Assembly: GCA_035503915.1 (NCBI GenBank)
Contig: DATJSU010000037.1
Span: 124,001 to 188,000 of the forward strand
Direction of reading: 5' to 3'
Length of the DNA stretch: 64,000 bases
DNA from: DATJMJ01 sp035503915
GTDB lineage: Bacteria; Actinomycetota; Acidimicrobiia; Acidimicrobiales; Palsa-688
Below are positions 63,078 to 64,000 of the stretch, piece after piece. The first letter of the stretch is position 1; every line of letters starts with the position of its first letter. Under the pieces are notes generated by a model that was given only the letters and a program-made list of their open reading frames with translations, had not been told where the DNA came from and did no database searches. Position numbers and translations under genes: made by a program.

Positions 63078-64000
63078 TCAGTTGAGATAAGCGTCTTCGC
63101 CGGCTGGCCCGTCCCCCCAGCCCACCTCGGCGCCCGCCCAGCGGTCCCAGACTTGCCCCGGGCTGAGCTGCCAACGTCTCATGAGAGTGGCCCTGGTCCA
63201 CAGGGCCCAAGGCAGTCGCCGCGCGATACCCGCGCGCACCCCTCCGTCTGGCCCATTGCGGTACCGGTCATAGAGGGCCTTTGCGACCAGGTTTGGCGGG
63301 CCATTTCGGACGAGCGCCAGCGTCCGGTTCCGCTCGGCCATGACCCGGACACGCGGCACATGCTCGCCGCCACTGCTCGCCGACCGGCGGTGCACCACCG
63401 TCGCCGCGGGGTCGTACCTTAGCTCCAGGCCTGCCAAGTTAGCTCGCCAGCACCAGTCGACGTCTTCGTAGTAGGCGAAGAACCGAGCAGCGAAGGGACC
63501 GATCGCGTGCCAAGTCGCTGCCCTGGTGACAATGGCCACCCCCGAAAGAGCGAACCGCTGGGCACCGAGGTCGAAGCGCCCGTCGTCAGGGGCCCCAAAG
63601 CCGATGTCGCCTGCGTAACCCCTGCTGTCGAGAAAAGCACCTGCGGTGTTCACGAGCCGCACGAGCGGTCCCGGCGGCGCAGGCTCGCCATCGATGAATA
63701 TCTCGCTCGTCGCCTGCCCGACAGGCACGTACCAAGGTGCCCCGCCCGCTGTCCAGCGCCAGCAGTCGCCCTGGCCGTCGGCCTCGATACGGTGGATCCC
63801 CGGGCCTTCGGCTGTTCCCAGCGCCTCTTTCCCGTCGACCAGCACCGACCGGACTTGGCGGCCGAGCGGCCGGTCGTCGCCGGGGGCCTTCCACGTCTGG
63901 TCGCCCAAGAGGACCTCTCGATAGGGCTGCGCAAGGACCACCTTCGGCCCGACGGCAGCAACGTCGGGCCACTTCAGCACCTCCGCCGCCGCCCGCAGCC
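63078..64000 (-). CDS. GT2-type glycosyltransferase (5' end outside window)
   Basis: The C-terminal 300-plus residues of a family 2 glycosyltransferase; the frame is open to the window edge, so the N-terminal donor-binding part is missing. It shows VAAVGPKVV, then a roughly 90-residue beta-rich insertion, LSGVAIVTRAATWHAIGPF and the catalytic-base motif FFAYYEDVDWCWRA, followed by YDPAATVVHRRSAS. That second half is typical of rhamnosyl/galactosyl-type GT2 enzymes. The partner GT4 and FkbM genes suggest a surface glycan locus that continues beyond the window. Confidence 0.85.
   Translation of the reverse strand, partial: LRAAAEVLKWPDVAAVGPKVVLAQPYREVLLGDQTWKAPGDDRPLGRQVRSVLVDGKEALGTAEGPGIHRIEADGQGDCWRWTAGGAPWYVPVGQATSEIFIDGEPAPPGPLVRLVNTAGAFLDSRGYAGDIGFGAPDDGRFDLGAQRFALSGVAIVTRAATWHAIGPFAARFFAYYEDVDWCWRANLAGLELRYDPAATVVHRRSASSGGEHVPRVRVMAERNRTLALVRNGPPNLVAKALYDRYRNGPDGGVRAGIARRLPWALWTRATLMRRWQLSPGQVWDRWAGAEVGWGDGPAGEDAYLN

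Overview
The window is one continuous stretch of high-GC bacterial chromosome (about two thirds G+C by eye) with tightly packed genes, many GTG/TTG starts and many start/stop overlaps. Rho with a long basic insertion, a complete GlgE alpha-glucan pathway, a long ATP-synthase delta subunit, GatCAB, an ilvB-ilvN-ilvC operon and a PASTA kinase all fit Actinomycetota. The gene mix (GlgE cluster, 2H-GNAT fusion, SCP2 and cholesterol-oxidase-like proteins) makes an Acidimicrobiia-like lineage my best guess, but that is inference. I see no rRNA, tRNA, insertion sequence, prophage or CRISPR array, and no gene-free stretch longer than 300 bases.

Layout. 1-7463: information processing and envelope (rho, rpmE, prfA, prmC, tsaC/sua5, glyA, a WecA/MraY-like phosphosugar transferase). 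7582-15281: F-type ATP synthase operon (two AtpZ/AtpI-like small membrane proteins, then a, c, b, delta, alpha, gamma, beta, epsilon); epsilon lacks its C-terminal domain and delta has an extra N-terminal domain. 15307-21732: a less familiar block with a 2H-phosphoesterase/GNAT fusion, a GT39-like membrane glycosyltransferase, an FAD amine-oxidase/UDP-galactopyranose-mutase-like protein, a zinc-ribbon protein with a duplicated acidic domain, and a small alpha/beta hydrolase. 21687-33155: M20 peptidase and glgP on the minus strand, diverging from glgE-treS-mak-glgB. Together these convert trehalose to maltose, maltose 1-phosphate and branched alpha-glucan, and degrade the glucan.

33243-41797: L,D-transpeptidase with a Thr-rich tail, cysteine desulfurase plus mnmA (tRNA thiolation), ligA and a PASTA Ser/Thr kinase. 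41831-43029: a probable fragment of an Fpg/Nei-type glycosylase gene, an S4 RNA-binding protein and an SCP2 protein. 43186-48751: gatC-gatA-gatB, ilvD and a HAD phosphatase. 48762-55364: a PatB-type C-S lyase diverging from ilvB-ilvN-ilvC and a GMC oxidoreductase. Ahead of ilvB lies a short leader ORF ending in Leu-Ile-Val-Val-Leu-Thr, followed by a hairpin and a U-tract terminator: a transcription attenuator for branched-chain amino acids. 55398-64000: D,D-carboxypeptidase, aspartate-type aminotransferase, a ureohydrolase overlapping a group II PLP decarboxylase, a DUF4214-FkbM methyltransferase fusion and two glycosyltransferases, the last running off the window.

The least explained parts are the 15307-21061 block, the decarboxylase-ureohydrolase pair and the trimmed ATP-synthase epsilon. 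The attenuator is the best supported regulatory element.
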